DNA of 64,000 bases, from the NCBI GenBank assembly GCA_008015835.1, contig SSGH01000015.1, positions 87,873 to 151,872 on the forward strand, read 5' to 3'. Below, piece after piece: positions 11,996 through 20,751 of this stretch. The notes beneath the pieces are model-generated. The model was not told the origin of the DNA. It saw nothing but the letters and a program-made list of their open reading frames with translations, and did no database searches. The DNA is from Lysobacter sp. Its GTDB lineage: Bacteria; Pseudomonadota; Gammaproteobacteria; Xanthomonadales; Xanthomonadaceae. The position numbers and the translations under genes are program-made. Each line of letters starts with the position of its first letter. The stretch's first letter is position 1.

Positions 11996-13292
11996 CGACG
12001 TCGTCCTTGCGCTCGATCGGAGAGATCAACAACTTGTCCACGCGCGGACCGTCCAGATCGATCACCTCGATCCGCCAGTTCGCCCATTCGAACGATTCGC
12101 CGGTGTTGGGAATGCGGCCGAAATACGCGATCGCCATGCCTGCGGCCGTGTGGTAATCGTGGTCGTCTTCGTTCGGCAGACGCTGACCGATCAATTCGCG
12201 CAGTTCGTCCACCGGCAGGGAGCCGTCGACCAGCAGCGAACCGTCCTCGCGTTGGACCACCAGCGCTTCGGCCCCGGGCGTCTCGCCCGACTGCAGCCGT
12301 CCCACCACCGCGCCCATCAGATCGTTCACCGTCACCATCCCGGTGACGTCGCCGTATTCGTCCACCACCAGGGCCAGCGACTGCTGTTCTTCGCGGAAAA
12401 TCTCCAGCAGCTTGAGCGCATGCGTCGATTCGGAGACGAACAGCGCCGGGCGCAGATTCGCGAAGAGGTCCGGCGCGCGATCGTCCAAGCGATCCAGCAG
12501 CGATTTGACCTCCAACACGCCGGCTACGTCGGCGTCGCTGCCGCGATACACCGGGTAGCGCGAGTAGGGCGTGGCCCGCATTTCGGCGAGGTTGTCTTCG
12601 AACCCGGCGGTGGTGTCGAGCCAAACGATGCGCGTGCGCGGGGTCATCATGCTTTCGACCGTGCGGTCGCCCAAGCGCATCACCCGCTGCATCATGTTGC
12701 GCTCGTCGTCGTCGATCACGCCCTGCTCGTGGCTTTCGCTCACCAGCAGTTGGATCTCTTCCTCGGTGATGGCGTTGCGGGCATCGTCGCGAATGCCCAG
12801 TAGGCGCAGCAGCGCGCGATTGATCTTGCCCAGCGCCTTCACGATCGGCGTCGCGAACCGCGCCAGCAGGTCGAGCGGGATCGCGACGCGACTAGCGATC
12901 AGCTCGGGGTTGGTCAGGGCGAGCCGTTTGGGCAGCAACTCGCCGAAGATGACCGAAGACGCGGTGATGAGCGTGACCGCGATGCCGATGCCGATCTTGT
13001 CGGCGTATTGGTTCACCAGCGGGTGCGTGCCGCCCAGCCAGCCGGCGATGATCAGGCCGATGGCCTCGCCGCCGAACACACCCGCCAGCACCCCGATCGC
13101 GGTGATGCCGACCTGCACCGTCGACAGCAGGTTATCGGGGTGTTCGGCCAGGGCCAGGGCTTTGCGCGCCCCGCGGCTGTGCTCGCTCATTTGCTTGAGC
13201 TTGAGCTTACGGGAGGTCATCAGGGCCATCTCCGACAGCGCGAAGAAGGCGTTGAGGACGATCAGCAGGACGACGATCGACAGCTCAAGCAC
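11985..13292 (-). CDS. hemolysin/CorC-HlyC family protein (CNNM, CBS pair, transporter-associated domain)
   Basis: The 435 residues begin with a CNNM/DUF21 membrane domain of about 190 residues (NAFFALSEMALMTSRK, then VGITAIGVLAGVFGGE), followed by two CBS domains at about 205-330 and a C-terminal CorC_HlyC domain. Relatives are linked to magnesium/cobalt efflux or homeostasis; the old hemolysin name is not evidence of toxin activity. It is divergent from the DUF47-Pit phosphate module. Confidence 0.9.
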   Translation of the reverse strand: MLELSIVVLLIVLNAFFALSEMALMTSRKLKLKQMSEHSRGARKALALAEHPDNLLSTVQVGITAIGVLAGVFGGEAIGLIIAGWLGGTHPLVNQYADKIGIGIAVTLITASSVIFGELLPKRLALTNPELIASRVAIPLDLLARFATPIVKALGKINRALLRLLGIRDDARNAITEEEIQLLVSESHEQGVIDDDERNMMQRVMRLGDRTVESMMTPRTRIVWLDTTAGFEDNLAEMRATPYSRYPVYRGSDADVAGVLEVKSLLDRLDDRAPDLFANLRPALFVSESTHALKLLEIFREEQQSLALVVDEYGDVTGMVTVNDLMGAVVGRLQSGETPGAEALVVQREDGSLLVDGSLPVDELRELIGQRLPNEDDHDYHTAAGMAIAYFGRIPNTGESFEWANWRIEVIDLDGPRVDKLLISPIERKDDVDDA

Positions 13293-13514
13293 GGGTTCCG
13301 CCTTTCTGCCGGCGGCGGAACGGGTGGGGCTGCGGTGTCGGGGGGCGCATGCGGGAGGGTGGGGATGGGGGAGTTCGGATGATAGCAGGCGCTCGCGACC
13401 GCCTCGGGACGGCCCCGGCCGGGCCGTTCGGGGCCGTAGGGGCTGTGCGATCGCCGAGGTCGGGCGACGATTTCATGACAATGGGGTTTCGGCGGGATGA
13501 AACAATCGGGGCGG

Positions 13515-13535
13515 ATGTCATTCCGATGTCATAAT
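13515..13535 (+). promoter_or_regulatory. candidate PhoB box upstream of DUF47-Pit
   Basis: ATGTCAT occurs twice exactly 11 bases apart (13515-13521 and 13526-13532). This is the spacing and near-consensus of a PhoB direct repeat (CTGTCAT, 11-base period). Two CTGT motifs at 13547 and 13559 lie downstream but are 12 bases apart. The site is 47 bases before a phosphate-transport gene pair, which fits phosphate-starvation control. It is inferred from motif and context. Confidence 0.55.
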
Positions 13536-13581
13536 TCAGACTTACGCTGTTCACATCACTGTCATCGAGGCGCGCGCCCTT

Positions 13582-14208
13582 ATGTTCTCCCTGCAAACCA
13601 TCTTCGGCTCGGGCAAGCAGTTCTATAGCCTGCTGGACGAAGCCGCCGATGCCGCCTACGAAAGCGCCAAGGCGCTGCACGCGATGATGCGGGCGCCCGA
13701 TCGCCAGCCGGCCCTGGACGCCTTCAAGTTGGCCCGCCAACGCGAACGCTCCGCTTCCGACAAGATCGGCAAGGCCCTGGTCGAGAGCTTCATCACCCCG
13801 ATCGAACGCGAGGACATCGAGTCGCTCGGTTCGGCGCTCTACAAAATCCCCAAGCAGATCGAGAAATTCGCCGACCGCTATTCGCTGGCGACCCATCATT
13901 TGGAAGGCATCGACTTCGCGCCGCGCGCCGCGATGCTGGAACAGGCCGCCGGCGTAGTGGTGGAGATGGTCCACGCGATCGAGGCGATGAACATCGATCG
14001 CATGACCCAGCTCAACGAGAAGCTGCGCTCGATCGAGAACGAAGCCGACCGGCTGATGCTCGAACTGTATCGCGACATCTACTCCGGCAAGCTCGACAGC
14101 CTGCAGATGTTCCTGCTCAAGGAATTCTTCGAGATCCTCGAAAAAGCGATCGACCGCTGCCGCGAAGCGGGCGTCGTCGCTTATCAGATCGTGCTCAAGA
14201 ACAGTTGA
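13582..14208 (+). CDS. DUF47 family PhoU-like regulator of Pit transport
   Basis: A 208-residue helical protein of the DUF47/PhoU-like family, whose members sit beside Pit phosphate transporters and are thought to regulate them. Visible traits are the N-terminal FSLQTIFGSGKQFY, the long charged helices, and EREDIESLGSALYKIPKQIE, a conserved helix pair. The Pit gene follows after 91 bases. The function is assigned from family and context. Confidence 0.88.
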   Translation: MFSLQTIFGSGKQFYSLLDEAADAAYESAKALHAMMRAPDRQPALDAFKLARQRERSASDKIGKALVESFITPIEREDIESLGSALYKIPKQIEKFADRYSLATHHLEGIDFAPRAAMLEQAAGVVVEMVHAIEAMNIDRMTQLNEKLRSIENEADRLMLELYRDIYSGKLDSLQMFLLKEFFEILEKAIDRCREAGVVAYQIVLKNS

Positions 14209-14299
14209 TCGCCGCGGCGTCGCGCGCGTCGCGTCCGCGCCCCGCGAGGGCGCGCGCGGCACGCCCGAACCGGCACGACACCGCATCGAAGAGGCTTCC

Positions 14300-15421
14300 G
14301 TGCTCACTCTCGTTCTGATCGTCATCCTGGCCGCGCTCGTTTTCGAGTTCATCAACGGCTTCCACGACACCGCCAACTCGATCGCCACCGTGGTCGCGAC
14401 CAAGGTGCTCACCCCCGGCAAGGCCGTGATGCTGGCCGCGTCGATGAACCTGGTCGGCGCCTTCTGGGGCACCGCGGTCGCCAAGACCATCTCCTCCGGG
14501 TTGATCGACACCGAAGTGGTGACGGTGACCTCGCAGGTGATTCTGTGCGCCTTGATGGGCGGCATCACTTGGAATCTGATCACCTGGTGGTTCGGTTTGC
14601 CGTCGTCGTCGTCGCACGCGCTGATCGGCGGTCTGTGCGGCGCCGCATTGGCCGCGTCCGACAACAATTTCGCGGCTTTGATCTGGTCGAAGCTCGGCGA
14701 CGAGGGCTGGACCAGCAACAAAGGCATTCTGTGGAAGGTGCTGATCCCGATGGTCAGTTCGCCGATCGCGGGGTTCACGCTCGGCGTGTTGATTTTGGGG
14801 TTGCTGTACGGCTCGATCTTCGGCTTATCGAAGATCGGCGGCGCGCTCGGCAAGCTGTCGCGACCGCGCTGGGTCAACGCGATTTTCGGTAAGGCGCAGT
14901 TGGTGTCGGCCGGTTACATGGGCTTCGCGCACGGCACCAACGACGCGCAGAAGACGATGGGCATCATCGCCCTCACCATCTACGCCGCGCAGAGCGCGGG
15001 CACGCTGGACGTGCTGCCGGCCTGGGCGCAGTTCCTGCACCCGGACGGCGGCGAGAAAGACATCGATACGTGGATCGTGGTGACCTGCGCCGTGGTGATG
15101 GCGGCCGGCACCGCGATGGGCGGCTGGCGCATCATCAAGACGCTCGGTCACAAGATGGTGAAATTGCACCCGATCGACGGCTTCGCGGCGGAAACCGCAT
15201 CGGCCACGATTCTGGTCACCGCCGCGCATTTCGGCATGCCGGTGTCGACCACGCACAGCATCTCCACCGCGATCATGGGCGTGGGCTTCGGCAAGAATCC
15301 GCGCAAGCTCAAGATCACGGTGATCGAGCGCATCCTGTGGGCCTGGGTGCTGACGATCCCGGCCTCCGGCGGCGTGGCGTATCTGCTGTTGAAAACGTTC
15401 GAGGCCTTGGGTTGGGCGTAA
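14300..15421 (+). CDS. PiT-family inorganic phosphate transporter
   Basis: The 373-residue membrane protein carries both PiT signature repeats: GFHDTANSIATVVATKVLTP near the N-terminus and GTNDAQKTMG in the second half. It is expected to import phosphate (or metal-phosphate) with protons or sodium through the inner membrane. The start is GTG, preceded by GAAGAGG as ribosome-binding site. It pairs with the upstream DUF47 regulator and ends at a terminator. Confidence 0.93.
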   Translation: MLTLVLIVILAALVFEFINGFHDTANSIATVVATKVLTPGKAVMLAASMNLVGAFWGTAVAKTISSGLIDTEVVTVTSQVILCALMGGITWNLITWWFGLPSSSSHALIGGLCGAALAASDNNFAALIWSKLGDEGWTSNKGILWKVLIPMVSSPIAGFTLGVLILGLLYGSIFGLSKIGGALGKLSRPRWVNAIFGKAQLVSAGYMGFAHGTNDAQKTMGIIALTIYAAQSAGTLDVLPAWAQFLHPDGGEKDIDTWIVVTCAVVMAAGTAMGGWRIIKTLGHKMVKLHPIDGFAAETASATILVTAAHFGMPVSTTHSISTAIMGVGFGKNPRKLKITVIERILWAWVLTIPASGGVAYLLLKTFEALGWA

Positions 15422-15463
15422 GGCCCGATCGCGGCTCTCGCGAAGACGACAATCCGTACGTCG

Positions 15464-15503
15464 AAAACGAAAAAGCCCCGGTTCGCGCCGGGGCTTTCGT
15501 TTT
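15464..15503. terminator. bidirectional terminator after the Pit gene
   Basis: A GCCCCGG/CCGGGGC stem with a TTCGCG loop is extended by A-rich and T-rich flanks (AAAACGAAA and CTTTCGTTTT). It lies between convergent genes, so it can serve both. Confidence 0.88.
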
Positions 15504-15541
15504 GCGACCGGCGCGCTCGATGCGCGCGGTCGACGATTCCT

Positions 15542-15952
15542 TCAGAGCAGATCGCCGCCGGCCGAGAGCGCGCGTTCGAGTTGATCGCCCATGCCGCCGA
15601 TTTCGAGGATCAGACGATCGATTTCGGCCGGCGTGAGGCTGTCGTAGGGGCGGTTCTCGCACAACTGCAGATACGGCACGCCGTCGAGTTCGCCGATGGC
15701 CAGATAACCGATGCGGCTTTGCCAATTGAAGGCCAGCGCGCGGCGGCCGTCGATGCCGGTGGTCGGCGCGATCACGGTGCTGACGCGCAGATAGTCGCGG
15801 CCGTCCTCGCCCTCCAATTCCGACAGGAAAATGGCTTGATGCCGGCGGCCTTGCGCCAGCGACAGTTCGACGCAGCACACGAACGGTTCCTGCATCGTCA
15901 GTTTGAAATCCGCGGACGCCAAATGGCTGCGGATCTGTTCGAAATTCTGCAT
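15542..15952 (-). CDS. conserved hypothetical protein, possible YbjN/secretion-chaperone-like fold
   Basis: The function is not recognised. The 136-residue product is soluble and mixed alpha/beta, with no signal or membrane helix. The alternating segments (FVCCVELSLA, HQAIFLSELE, YLRVSTVIAP, LAFNWQSRIGYLAIGEL) and the C-terminal helix (TPAEIDRLILEIGGM) recall the YbjN/type III chaperone-like fold, but this is an impression only. The ATG giving MQNFEQIRSHL is preferred over a longer frame that would run antisense through the neighbouring gene. Confidence 0.65.
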   Translation of the reverse strand: MQNFEQIRSHLASADFKLTMQEPFVCCVELSLAQGRRHQAIFLSELEGEDGRDYLRVSTVIAPTTGIDGRRALAFNWQSRIGYLAIGELDGVPYLQLCENRPYDSLTPAEIDRLILEIGGMGDQLERALSAGGDLL

Positions 15953-15997
15953 GACGGGGGATGTGGAGCCTGAGAGGGGAGGCGTTATGCTACCCGA

Positions 15998-16327
15998 ATG
16001 GCCGCTCGCACACCCGCCGAACGCATCGTCGCCGCGATTCGCGCGATTCCGCGCGGAGAGGTGGCGGGCTACGGACATGTCGCCCAGCGCGCCGGATTGC
16101 CCGGGCGCGCGCGCATGGTGGCGCGACTGCTGTCGCGCAACGACGACCCGACATTGCCCTGGCATCGCGTCTTGCGCAGCGATGGCCGCATCGCGTTTCC
16201 GGTCGGTTCGGAAGGTTTCGTCGAACAGTGCGACCGCCTGCGGCGCGAGGGCGTCGACGTCACAGACGAAGGCCGCGTCCGCACGGCGAAACGCGCGCGC
16301 ACGCTCGACGAAGCCGTCTGGGGATAA
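15998..16327 (+). CDS. alkyltransferase-like protein (ATL) of the MGMT family
   Basis: The 109 residues match the DNA-binding domain of O6-alkylguanine-DNA alkyltransferases (IPRGEVAGYGHVAQRAGLPG, then MVARLLSRN). The active-site PCHR is PWHR here, with Trp55 replacing the alkyl-accepting Cys. Such ATL proteins bind O6-alkylguanine lesions and flag them for nucleotide excision repair but cannot transfer the alkyl group themselves. The gene is divergent from the hypothetical gene upstream and converges with an oxygenase gene. Confidence 0.92.
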   Translation: MAARTPAERIVAAIRAIPRGEVAGYGHVAQRAGLPGRARMVARLLSRNDDPTLPWHRVLRSDGRIAFPVGSEGFVEQCDRLRREGVDVTDEGRVRTAKRARTLDEAVWG

Positions 16328-16420
16328 CGCCGTCCCGGGCCGACTCGCCCCAGGCGTTTCGCCGCGCCGCGATCGGTTCCGAAACGCCTTCGCGCGCAGG
16401 CGACGATCGTTCGACGCGCT

Positions 16421-17125
16421 TTACAGCGGATCGCGCGCGCGCCGCCGCATCCAACCGGCGATGCTGTGGCGTTCGCGATGCGCTATCAGCACCTCGTGCT
16501 CCAATTCGCTGAGAAAACAGACGCTGCCGCCGATGGGGGGCAGATCGACGATGTCCACCGCGTCGCCGTCCGAACCGTCGCCGTTCGGCAAATACAGCCG
16601 CAGCGCGCCGCCGTCGGCCGCATGCCATTCCGGATTGAGATAGCTCACCCACGACACCACGCGCGCATCGCTGTCGCGAAAACGATCGCGATGCCGCGCG
16701 TAGCGTGCGCCGGGCGGGTACGCGGCGTAGTGCGCTTCGAATTCGACCAAGCCCAGAAATAAGCGTCGATCGATCGCGGTGCGGATCCGCGTTAACGCCG
16801 CGAGATAGTCGCCGGCGACCGCGCCGCAGCGCGGATCGTCCAACCAGCAGGTGCGGTCGCCGCGGACGTCGCTGCGCTGCGCGCGCGCGCCGAGCCGGCC
16901 CACGGCCGCCGTTTCCAGCGCCGCGTCCGTTCGCAGACGGATCAGATCCTCGCGCAGTCGCGCGGTCATCGCCGGCGGCGGCCAATTCGCGATCCAACAC
17001 GCGCCATCGCTCGTCAAGCGCTCGGCGACCGCCTCGCCGAGCGCGGTCAACGCCGCGTTTTCGTCGCCCGATTCGGACGGACGAGCGGTGAAGTCGGCGG
17101 CGTCGAGGGTCGGCAGGGGGCGCAT
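16421..17125 (-). CDS. 2OG-Fe(II) oxygenase (prolyl-4-hydroxylase-like)
   Basis: A 234-residue soluble protein. The PPGARYARHRDRF segment provides the HxD pair (His145, Asp147), His210 in SELEHEV is the likely third iron ligand, and an Arg in the following RERHSIAGW would hold 2-oxoglutarate. This is the prolyl-4-hydroxylase/PHD-like arrangement. The substrate is unknown. The ATG giving MRPLPTLD is chosen; upstream in-frame sequence is Arg-rich and overlaps the intergenic region before the rhomboid gene. Confidence 0.87.
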   Translation of the reverse strand: MRPLPTLDAADFTARPSESGDENAALTALGEAVAERLTSDGACWIANWPPPAMTARLREDLIRLRTDAALETAAVGRLGARAQRSDVRGDRTCWLDDPRCGAVAGDYLAALTRIRTAIDRRLFLGLVEFEAHYAAYPPGARYARHRDRFRDSDARVVSWVSYLNPEWHAADGGALRLYLPNGDGSDGDAVDIVDLPPIGGSVCFLSELEHEVLIAHRERHSIAGWMRRRARDPL

Positions 17126-17310
17126 GCCGGTATCATAGGCCCTCGGCGTTCGCGCCCCGGATTCGCGATGCGGCCTCGCGCTTCGGTCTCGCGCAAAGAC
17201 GGTCGCGGACGCCGCCGCGCCCCGGTCGATTCGACCTGTCCGGTCGGACCGTCCCGATCCCTCCATCGCCGCATCGTCTTGTCGTCTCCAAGGACTCCCA
17301 AGGATCTCGG

Positions 17311-17994
17311 ATGTTGTCCAGGCTTCCCCCGGCCACTCGCTACCTGCTCATCGTCAACATCGTGTGCTCGCTGATCGTCATCCTGATGACGAAGTGGCAC
17401 GTCCCGGCGGGGTTGCGATGGTTCGCGTTGTGGCCATGGCTGCCCGGCGAGCCCTGGGCGTCGCAAGCGTTCATGCCCTGGCAACCGATCACGCACGCCT
17501 TCCTGCATGCGGACCCGGTGCATTTGATGCTCAATATGCTGGGGCTCGCGATGTTCGGCGCGGTGCTCGAATCGGAATGGGGCACGCGCCGATTTCTCGT
17601 GTTTTACGGGGTTTGCGTGCTCGGCGCGGCCTTGTGCCAATTCGCGCTCGCCACGTGGATGGTCGAGGCGCAGGGGCGCGTCGCGTACGCCCTCGGCGCC
17701 TCCGGCGGCATCTACGGTTTGTTGGTCGCGTTCGGTTGGTTGTTCCCGAACGATCGGATGGGGTTGTTCTTCGTTCCGACCACGTTCAAGGCGCGCTATT
17801 TCGTGGTCGGTTTGATCGCGCTGCAGTTGGCGTTGGCGCTGTTCGGCGGGGATACCGGCGAATCGCACGTGGCGCATTTGGGCGGCGCGGCGTTCGGCGC
17901 GTTGCTGATTCTGTACTGGCGACGCGACCGCACGCGCCCGCCGCAAGGGCCGTCGCCGCGTCGCCGTCGCTCCCATCTGCGCGTCGTCCGATGA
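17311..17994 (+). CDS. rhomboid family intramembrane serine protease
   Basis: A 227-residue polytopic protein. Ser131 in GASGGIYG and His189 in SHVAHLGGAAFG form the rhomboid catalytic dyad. The loop HAFLHADPVHLMLNM is the usual HxxxH-N region. Rhomboids cleave transmembrane substrates within the membrane; the target here is unknown. A basic, probably disordered tail follows the last helix. The ATG follows an AAGGATC stretch that may act as ribosome-binding site. Confidence 0.93.
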   Translation: MLSRLPPATRYLLIVNIVCSLIVILMTKWHVPAGLRWFALWPWLPGEPWASQAFMPWQPITHAFLHADPVHLMLNMLGLAMFGAVLESEWGTRRFLVFYGVCVLGAALCQFALATWMVEAQGRVAYALGASGGIYGLLVAFGWLFPNDRMGLFFVPTTFKARYFVVGLIALQLALALFGGDTGESHVAHLGGAAFGALLILYWRRDRTRPPQGPSPRRRRSHLRVVR

Positions 17995-18074
17995 CGGCGC
18001 GGAGGCCCTCGCTCGGCGGCTGTGGTATGTTCCCGTCGGTCGGGGGTTCTTCGAACGAGACGGATCGTTAGCAC

Positions 18075-18599
18075 ATGGTTTGGGACGCGTTTACCATTTT
18101 CGAGCAAATGCTGATCTTCGTCACGATCGGCAGCCAGATGTACATCGCGATCCGGGTCATCGCTCTGGCGCACGGCGCCGAGCAGTACGTGCGCATGATG
18201 TCGTTCAGCACCGGCTTCCTGATGTTCCTGATCAGCCGCGCGTTGGGCGTGACCTTCGCGGACATGATGATTCAGGCGCACACCTACGACAGCACCATGC
18301 TGATGCTGGTGACCGGCGCGGTCTTGCCGTTCGTGGTCGGCGTTTTCATCTCGGAACTCACCATCATCGCGCTGTTTCTCGGCAAGCCGGTGCCGATCCG
18401 CATGGTGCTGATGGTGGCCGCCTTCACCATTTCGCAGGCGGCGTACACCAATTTCGTGGCGTGGACCACGAAGATCACCACGCTCGATAAGGCCTTCATT
18501 CCCAACCTCTGCTACGCCGTCGCCGTCGGCATTTGGTTGACCTTCCGCTTCCGCGGCATCAAGCCGGGCGCGCTGTCGGGCAAACCCGAAGATCCCTGA
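18075..18599 (+). CDS. hypothetical polytopic membrane protein
   Basis: The function is not recognised. The 174-residue product has about five hydrophobic segments (roughly 8-30, 42-60, 72-102, 108-130, 142-158) and a short polar C-terminus. It is Met-rich (MMSFSTGFLMFLISR). It lies 80 bases after the rhomboid gene in the same direction and may share its transcript. It ends just before the convergent transglutaminase gene. Confidence 0.75.
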   Translation: MVWDAFTIFEQMLIFVTIGSQMYIAIRVIALAHGAEQYVRMMSFSTGFLMFLISRALGVTFADMMIQAHTYDSTMLMLVTGAVLPFVVGVFISELTIIALFLGKPVPIRMVLMVAAFTISQAAYTNFVAWTTKITTLDKAFIPNLCYAVAVGIWLTFRFRGIKPGALSGKPEDP

Positions 18600-18621
18600 G
18601 GCCGCCGACGGTCGTCGGTGC

Positions 18622-20712
18622 TTATCGGCGCCGAGGCGGGCGATGTCGGCGCAGATCGCGGATCAACGCATCGCGTTCCGCGCGTTCGTGCGCATGTCGT
18701 GCGTAGCGCCAGCGGGCGAAGCGCTCGGTCAGACCGATCAAGTCGTTCGGGTCGGAATGAGCGTCGCGACCGGTCTCGCGATGGGCTTCGCCATCGACGG
18801 CATCGCGTTCGCCCGCGATGCGATACGCCCAGCGTAACGCCGGTTCGTGCCGCTCGCGCGCCGCGCCCGCACGGCGATAGCGCGCTTCCAGCGTGCGCCA
18901 CGCGCGCAGCAACGGGTCGCGTTCGCGTTCGTTGCGGGTGGTCAGCCACCACATGCCGCCGAGCGCCAGCACCGTGCCGAGAATGAAGATTTGCGCCAAA
19001 CGCGCCGCATCCATTTCCGGCGCGCCCAGCGACGTGAACAAACGCCGCTGACGATTCGCGTTGAAGCCGAGCACGAAATCGTTCCAACCGCGGCGCAGCC
19101 AATCGCCCACGTCGAACATCGGGTTGAGCCCCGAAAACCCGGCGAACGCGCCGGGCGCGCGGTCGTCGATGGTGTCGTAGATGCGTTCGGGCGCGACCGC
19201 GGCGGTCGGGTCGATGCGCACCCAGCCGCGGCCCGGCAGCCAGGCTTCGCTCCAGGCGTGCGCATCGGAGCGACGCACCAGCCAATAATCGCCGATCGGA
19301 TTGCGATACCCGCCGACGTAGCCGGTCACCACGCGCGCCGGAATGCCCGCCGCGCGCATCGTCACCACGAATGCGGAGCTGAAGTGCTCGCAGAATCCCG
19401 CTTTCGTGCGGAACAGGAATTCGTCGACGGAATCTCGCCCGAGGGGTTCGGCGTCGAGCGTGTAGACGAAGTCTCGACGGATCGCGCCGAGCATGCGGCT
19501 GACGATCGCCGCATCGGCCGCGGCGCGATTGCCGGGATGCGCCGCATCGGCTTCGCGGCGCCAGCGCTGGGCTTGCTCGATCGTTTTCGGGTTGTAGCCG
19601 TCCGGCAACTGCAGCGCGCGCGCGCGCAGCCATGGTTCCAACTCGGGTTCGAACCGCTCCGGCATCGCCGACTGCAGCCGCCAGCGCGTCAGCGCCGCCA
19701 TCGGCAGCGGCGAACGCAGGCTGTAGTCGTGATCCATCGTCGCGTCGCCCGGCGCGGCCACGGGCAGGTCCAGCGCCACCATCTGCCGTCGATCCGTCGG
19801 TTCCAACTCCATTTCGTAGTCGTACTGCTCGCCGCCGAGCTTGGCCGGCGCGCCGCGCGCGCTCATCGCGCCGCCCCAACGCAGCGCGCGCCAGCGGCGG
19901 CCGTCGAAATCCCACAGCACCGGCCCGCGCCAATACAGTTCGGAGACTTCGGGCTGCGCGCCGAAAAACGTCGCGCGCAGCGCCGGGCTTTCGTCGGCGA
20001 TCAAATCGATCCAATCGCCGGGCGACATCTCGTCGGAGAGCCCGGGCTTGCCGATCGCGCGGTCGGGCACGCCCCACAGCGGCGACACCAGCCGGGGAAA
20101 CAGCCAGAACACCACCAGCGCCAGCGGCAGGCCGGTCAACGCCATGCGGCCGACGCTGCGCAGACGCTGCAGCGGCCCTTCGTCGCTCGCGCCGACGCGG
20201 CTTCCCGATGCGGCGTCGAATTGCGATTCGGATTCCGAGAGCTTGGACATCGCCATCAGCGCGCCCGCGAGGCTGATCAACCCCAACAGCAGCGACACCG
20301 GGCCTTGATCGAGCAAGAACGTCGCGAACGGCGCGAATAGCGCGAAACCCAACAAACTGCGCGCGTCGCGGCGATGGCGCAATTCGACCGGTTTGAGCGC
20401 GAGCATCGTCGCGAGCAACGCGCAGCCGGTGTCGCGCCCGAACGAAAACCGATAGAACAACATCACCGTGGCCAGCAGCGCCAACGCCAGCAGCAAGCGC
20501 ACCAGCACCGACACGCGGCCGCTGCGCGCGAGCAAGGGCGTGGCCAAGGCCACCAAACCGACGCCGACGGCGAGCGTCCCCGGCAATTGCAGCAACAACG
20601 GCAGCAGACACACGCCGCCCGCGCCCAGCGTCCACAGACGATCGGCGCGGTCGAGGTCGACGCCGCTGAGCGGGGCGCGAATCGAGTCGATGCGAACGTC
20701 GGCGACGCTCAT
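18622..20712 (-). CDS. TgpA-like membrane transglutaminase (DUF3488 + transglutaminase core)
   Basis: The 696 residues comprise an N-terminal block of several membrane helices (about 30-155 and 190-210), a periplasmic transglutaminase domain with Cys441 (KAGFCEHFSSAF), His485 (SDAHAWSEAW) and Asp501 (VRIDPTAAV), a further helix near 565, and a cytoplasmic tail. This is the TgpA layout. The family is usually encoded directly after a DUF58 gene and a MoxR ATPase; here both are present but separated from it by an accessory insertion. Confidence 0.93.
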   Translation of the reverse strand: MSVADVRIDSIRAPLSGVDLDRADRLWTLGAGGVCLLPLLLQLPGTLAVGVGLVALATPLLARSGRVSVLVRLLLALALLATVMLFYRFSFGRDTGCALLATMLALKPVELRHRRDARSLLGFALFAPFATFLLDQGPVSLLLGLISLAGALMAMSKLSESESQFDAASGSRVGASDEGPLQRLRSVGRMALTGLPLALVVFWLFPRLVSPLWGVPDRAIGKPGLSDEMSPGDWIDLIADESPALRATFFGAQPEVSELYWRGPVLWDFDGRRWRALRWGGAMSARGAPAKLGGEQYDYEMELEPTDRRQMVALDLPVAAPGDATMDHDYSLRSPLPMAALTRWRLQSAMPERFEPELEPWLRARALQLPDGYNPKTIEQAQRWRREADAAHPGNRAAADAAIVSRMLGAIRRDFVYTLDAEPLGRDSVDEFLFRTKAGFCEHFSSAFVVTMRAAGIPARVVTGYVGGYRNPIGDYWLVRRSDAHAWSEAWLPGRGWVRIDPTAAVAPERIYDTIDDRAPGAFAGFSGLNPMFDVGDWLRRGWNDFVLGFNANRQRRLFTSLGAPEMDAARLAQIFILGTVLALGGMWWLTTRNERERDPLLRAWRTLEARYRRAGAARERHEPALRWAYRIAGERDAVDGEAHRETGRDAHSDPNDLIGLTERFARWRYARHAHERAERDALIRDLRRHRPPRRR

Positions 20713-20751
20713 GGGGGCGCGCCCTCGCGCGGTGCGGCGGGATTCACGCGA

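Noticed and set aside
13547..13566. CTGT...CTGT pair as the main Pho box
   Set aside because: The two CTGT motifs are 12 bases apart, not 11; the upstream ATGTCAT pair fits better.
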